From contig JAPJBO010000113.1 in the NCBI GenBank assembly GCA_030068145.1, forward strand, positions 124,001 through 188,000: a stretch of 64,000 nucleotides of DNA, in the 5' to 3' direction. This document shows, piece by piece, positions 60,344 to 64,000 of the stretch (position 1 is the first letter of the stretch; every line of letters starts with the position of its first letter). The translations under genes and the position numbers were made by a program. The notes beneath the pieces are model-generated. The model was not told the DNA's origin. It did no database searches and saw nothing but the letters and a program-made list of their open reading frames with translations. Source of the stretch: Diplonema papillatum (lineage: Eukaryota > Euglenozoa > Diplonemea > Diplonemida > Diplonemidae).

Positions 60344-60520
60344 CTTCGTTTTTAGCGTATGTGACCGACACCAGGTCTACTGCGTTGTGCAAGTGGCCCT
60401 GGGCCCCCCCACGTCCTACACGTTGAGCATTGAGTTCTTTAAGGTGCAAGTGCCATCAAGGCAGGCGAGCACACGTTGAGCAGGGGTTGCCGTGTAGTCC
60501 GTTTTCTCGAAGCCTCCTTG
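60344..60520 (-). repeat. Rep-C with one minisatellite unit
   Basis: Reverse copy with GACCGACACCAGGTC, GGGCCCCCCCACG and CACGTTGAGCAGGGGTTGCC. It contains, in reverse, one unit of the 2.3-3.0-kb minisatellite (GCAAGTGCCATCAAGGCAGG). This is the single-unit intermediate between plain Rep-C and the expanded array. Confidence 0.8.
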
Positions 60521-60970
60521 GATTGCTTGGTCCACCCGTCGGTATTTCGGTTCTTACTGGCAGACCTACAACCAGTACACTAACCCCCCCACTCGCGAAT
60601 AACTTGCATACATTTTCCTCCCATCAAGTACAACCGGTTTACTCTCGCCTAGAAGGTGCTGTAATTAGAGTCTCGTTGTCCAGTCAACCATGTCCCAGCA
60701 AAATTCGACAGCAGATATGGAGGCATCGAAACGGGTTGTAAAACACACTCATTTGGGGCCAAGCAGAGTATACATGCAGGGATCTCAAAGATCTGAGAGT
60801 GACGATGCTCGTGCGAAAGGGGCTCAGCACAACAAGTGCTACTGGCCTGGATGGCACTGGATGGCATCGTCGCTGCCATTTCGTTTCAGTTGCATCGTGG
60901 GTGAAACAGAAACAGCATCGGTGCGAAGAGGACAATACAGATGGGGTATGGATGTTTTCGCAAGATCAGC

Positions 60971-61540
60971 TCATCCATAAGGAGCTGTAGGATAGTCAAC
61001 CGCTGGCTTGTTCTTCGCGCTTTCCCTGTATCGCTGACGCAAAAAGCTGCCTCGTATCGATCCGAATGTGGTGCGCGAGTCGGCAAACGATCGCAACCTT
61101 CCTTGCCGCCGCACCAGAGCTGGTGAAGCAGCAGGGGAAGCTGTCGGTTCCTCTTTGGAGCTGCGAAAGCTGGCATCGACATAACGATTCCGCAAGCATG
61201 AAGCCATGTTGCGCGCGAAAGCGAGGGAACGACCCAGCTGCATGATTGGGGGATACGAGCCTGCCCGTCGAAAACGCAGGTCCAAAAGACCGTTGTGCAT
61301 TTTGTCGTGTGCCTCGACCTTGACGGCCCAGCCAGGGATCACAGCAACGACACGCATGGTATGCGGGAAAAGGTTGGACGGCGCCTCGAATTCAGATAAT
61401 TTGTCAGCGACCTCCTTCAGCAGAAGGTGGGCTGTTTCGTACGTACTGGTAACAAGATTGAACCGAATCTCCTGTCCCCACGTTCCATCAGGCCCCTCGG
61501 CTGCCGTTGTCGTCACATGCGTCTTTGTCGCCGGATACCT
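60971..61540 (-). CDS. Unrecognised protein-coding exon
   Basis: A minus-strand frame of about 190 codons. After a possible acceptor (AACGCTAATAG at about 61541) it reads YPATKTHVTTTAAEGPDGTW, then ETAHLLLKEVADKLSEF, SNLFPHTMRVVAVIPGWAVK and a basic, Ser/Arg-rich tail ending YPTAPYG at the stop. No ATG begins it, so it would be a terminal exon of a gene whose 5' part lies upstream. I do not recognise the family. It is on the same strand as VPS35 and about 1.4 kb upstream of its start. Confidence 0.4.
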   Translation of the reverse strand, partial: RYPATKTHVTTTAAEGPDGTWGQEIRFNLVTSTYETAHLLLKEVADKLSEFEAPSNLFPHTMRVVAVIPGWAVKVEAHDKMHNGLLDLRFRRAGSYPPIMQLGRSLAFARNMASCLRNRYVDASFRSSKEEPTASPAASPALVRRQGRLRSFADSRTTFGSIRGSFLRQRYRESAKNKPAVDYPTAPYG

Positions 61541-62692
61541 ATTAGCGTTTATTAGGTTTGGTGTCTATTAGATGAGAAAAGCTTGCATGTTGGACGGACA
61601 GAAGTCAAGAAGAGTGAAATGGTTTGACCAGGCCAGTACTCGTCATTTTGAACAGAGTAATGGAAAGCGGTGGGCCGTATGAGCCAGGAAGACTCCGCAA
61701 AATTGAAACGTGGTCCGGCTTGAGCTCTAGCACACCCGTTCAGTGCGGCCCACAGCCTCGCGCACTTGCTAGACTGCAGGAGCATCAACAGACGATATGC
61801 GAATAAACCAAGCATACTTTAACAAGGTTGCTAGTTCCGATTCGTATGCTTCCAGGTTCTCAGGCGAGGGGGCGCTGCCAGTCTTGTCGTAGCCAACTTC
61901 GTAGACGAGCCTCGCGCTTTCATCGCTGTTTGCATTAGTGCGCTAGTCCATTGTGCCTTCATCGTTTGGCCCCGGTCAGTCCTCTTGCTAAGAAAAGTCG
62001 CGGAGGAATTCCTCAAAAGAAATTCCGGAAACCCCAGTATGTATGCCCCCTGGGAGACGGTATGGTACATGGTGCCTCAGAATCTGATGTCCTGGCTAAG
62101 GCAGGACCTTCTGCAGCCAGCATTCTCCTCCAGAAGACATCTAGCCTACTGTTGATTGTTCTGATGAAAGGGCTCACCCTTCTTCTGCAGAACAGCTAGA
62201 ATGCAGGAGAAAGTATTCCCCCGTTTTTGCATGGGTCACAAAATTTCTTCACTCACTGTAGCCGGTAATATTTCACGGGGCCAGCTTTTTTTTTTTTAGA
62301 GTGAAAGCTTTTCACGGCTCCAAAAAATTCCCCGCCGTGAAAAAATGAGCCCCAGAGTGCTAGAAAAAGTGGGTCACCGTTAGAAAAAATGGGTTCTGGG
62401 TTGGTTTTGCGGCACCCCCGGTCTTCTTCCTGCATCAAAAACTCCGCGCGGAACTACCCCCTTCGCTCTGCCTCTGGCCCCCCTTGGTCTACACTGTTGG
62501 TTTGTGCTTCATTCAGTCAGCTGCGCTACTTCGGTCGTCCACTCTGGTTTGTACTGTTCTTGCAGTGCTTTTCCAGAAGCTGAACAAATGTGTAAGAGTA
62601 GGGAAGGAACAAGTTTTGCGTTGAATTTGGAAGTGTGTCTTTTTGGTGATGACGAAAGCAGAAAGGGAAAGCGAAAGGTACGCTGCAAAGCA

Positions 62693-62806
62693 AATTTATT
62701 TCTTGGAGCGCTTGGGGGCCGTCTTGGGTGCCTTCTTAACCGGAGTCATTTTCGGCCCCTGATGAGGTGCACCAATGATGATGTTGGCACCTTCGCAAAT
62801 GTTCGA
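62693..62806 (-). CDS. Possible short C-terminal exon with basic tail
   Basis: Minus strand reads FSNICEGANIIIGAPHQGPK then MTPVKKAPKTAPKRSKK and a TAA. The Lys/Pro/Ala tail resembles those of nucleic-acid-binding proteins. A TACTACAACTACTAG acceptor-like sequence lies directly upstream. It is too short to identify and may be chance. Confidence 0.3.
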
Positions 62807-63054
62807 AAACTAGTAGTTGTAGTAATTCACAACTGGAGGAGTTGCAGCAAACTGGGAGGCAGGAGCTCGGAGTCGGGGCGCGCTTCCTTCTTGGCATTTC
62901 CTTTCCTTTTGGTGACTCCTGGGAGGTTCGGGTTTTTCTTCACGCACGCATTTTCGCATTTAAAACTACTTTTCACGGGTTTTTTGCACGGACCCAGATA
63001 TTCGGAGGTAAAAGAGTGACTCAATTTTGCGACCCATGGCAAAAAAATTATGTT

Positions 63055-63170
63055 ATCCACTGAATAGAGGAAAAATGCACTCTCGCTTTTTATTTTTTGG
63101 CCACTCGTGCCTGCCGGCACTCATGGCCAAAAAATAAAAAACTCGAGTGAATTTTTCCTCTATTATTCAC
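63055..63170. repeat. Long hairpin
   Basis: AATAGAGGAAAAATGCACTC and following TTTTTATTTTTTGGCC are complemented on the far side of a CTGCCGGC centre by GGCCAAAAAATAAAAA and GAGTGAATTTTTCCTCTATT. The arms are about 50 bp. It is followed at 63231-63305 by a tandem TTTTCTTCACTGTGGGCGG array. Confidence 0.9.
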
Positions 63171-63329
63171 AGTGAATAAATAGCTATTTTCCGCCTGCCC
63201 GCCGACTTTTCTACACTGTTTGTAGGCTACTTTTCTTCACTGTGGGCGGGCTTTTCTTCACTGTGGGCGGACTTTTCTTCACTGTGGGCGACTTTTCTTC
63301 ACTGTAGACACTTTCGGTTTTCCACCCCA

Positions 63330-63990
63330 ATTCAGGTACTTCCAACACGATCCCAGGGGGGAGGATGCCAAGACAAAGAAAACCACGTTCTCACGCTTCG
63401 CCTGTCTCGGCGCTGACGCGGGGCCCTCCGGCTCCGCCTTCCTCTTCTTCGTTGATTCTTCTCCTCTCGCCACGGCCGCCCGGTGGTGCCCTTTCCTGCA
63501 GCAGTGCCCGCGTCTCCTACTCCACAGGTCGGCGTGTTTCTTGCAGCTGTCGCACGTCGGCATCTCATGGTCGAGACATCGGTGGTGATGGTTGCGACAG
63601 CATTCCGTTGTCGTCTTACATTGCACTGCGTCATCCGGTGCTCGGCACACATTTTCCGCACACCCCACTTTTCGTGTCGGGGAATCCCTTCCGGTACGAG
63701 CCACGGGTCTCCTCCGACGACGGCCGACTTCTTGCCCTTCTTCTTCTCCGTGGTGTCGTCGAAGGCCGTCCATCTCGCTGCACGCTCCGCCCTCTCTCTT
63801 CCGTACGTCGGGAAAAGGTCCATCCCCCACGCCTCACCGTCGGCTCGCCTTCAGCTGCGTCTCCAAGACTCCCATCGTCTCCTCGCCGCCGCGGAAAATT
63901 GGCCTCATCTCGTAGCCCGTTGGGCTCCCCGGCGTCGGCCGTCCTACTGGGAATTGGAAGAAATAGGACTTCAGGTCCCGAGCAGTTGTT
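63330..63990 (-). pseudogene. Decayed coding repeat with Cys/His-rich end, copy 2
   Basis: Reverse-strand partner of 32873-33270. The better-preserved frame reads MDLFPTYGRERAERAARWTA then FDDTTEKKKGKK, PWLVPEGIPRHEKWGVRK, and after a frameshift a Cys/His-rich stretch (CKTTTECCRNHHHRCLDHEM, PTCDSCKKHADLW) and a basic tail. The HRCLDHEMPTCDSCKKH pattern suggests zinc binding. The transposon class is unknown. It reaches the window edge and may continue. Confidence 0.45.
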
Positions 63991-64000
63991 GGTACTCGTG

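Overview
The window is nuclear DNA from a unicellular eukaryote, not a prokaryote. Its genes are split by spliceosomal introns (donors mostly GTATGN), it holds pieces of a eukaryotic 28S rRNA gene, and most of it is transposon and satellite DNA. A retromer gene, an EF-hand/ion-channel gene and a gene with a CCDC81-type HU-like domain point to a flagellate-type protist or alga. An alveolate such as a chromerid would fit, but that is a weak inference.

Layout. 1-13.3 kb is almost pure repeat: short dispersed families, a TA-flanked inverted-repeat element at 4.1-5.1 kb, a 191-bp MITE at 6.2 kb, 28S fragments at 3.3-3.8 kb and a 2.35-kb inverted-repeat element at 8.5-10.8 kb. A gene with an HU-like domain lies at 14.2-16.5 kb (+); its 3' end is duplicated downstream and separated by 13-bp and 14-bp minisatellites (16.5-18.2 kb). 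At 18.9-23.4 kb (+) are the 5' exons of an EF-hand cation channel. Its first exon occurs in three tandem copies, one of them interrupted by 28S rRNA sequence. 23.5-31.7 kb is again repeat, with a decayed element coding for a ubiquitin-specific-protease-like domain plus two CCHC fingers (26.5-27.6 kb), a hAT-like fragment and a LINE ORF1 fragment.

From 59.5 down to about 31.9 kb, on the minus strand, runs one retromer gene, VPS35. I could assemble four coding exons (1,595, 148, 330 and 270 bp) separated by introns of 6.2, 13.3 and 5.7 kb. The introns carry a complete DIRS/Ngaro-like tyrosine-recombinase retroelement (43.5-47.6 kb), a LINE with intact ORF1 and endonuclease (47.7-51.0 kb), a second copy of the protease/zinc-finger element (39.2-40.4 kb), a 2.07-kb TA-flanked inverted-repeat element (40.6-42.7 kb), a lone tyrosine recombinase (36.0-36.7 kb) and a LINE whose 3' end runs straight into 28S rRNA (34.0-36.0 kb). 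Upstream of VPS35 (59.6-64 kb) I see one unrecognised long ORF, a possible basic-tail exon and more repeats.

How it works together: the three host genes look functionally unrelated (endosomal sorting, Ca2+-linked ion transport, a putative structural/cytoskeletal HU-like protein). The mobile elements are the main content, and several are nested in or fused to one another. All exon joins are read from splice motifs and family similarity and have not been checked against transcripts.
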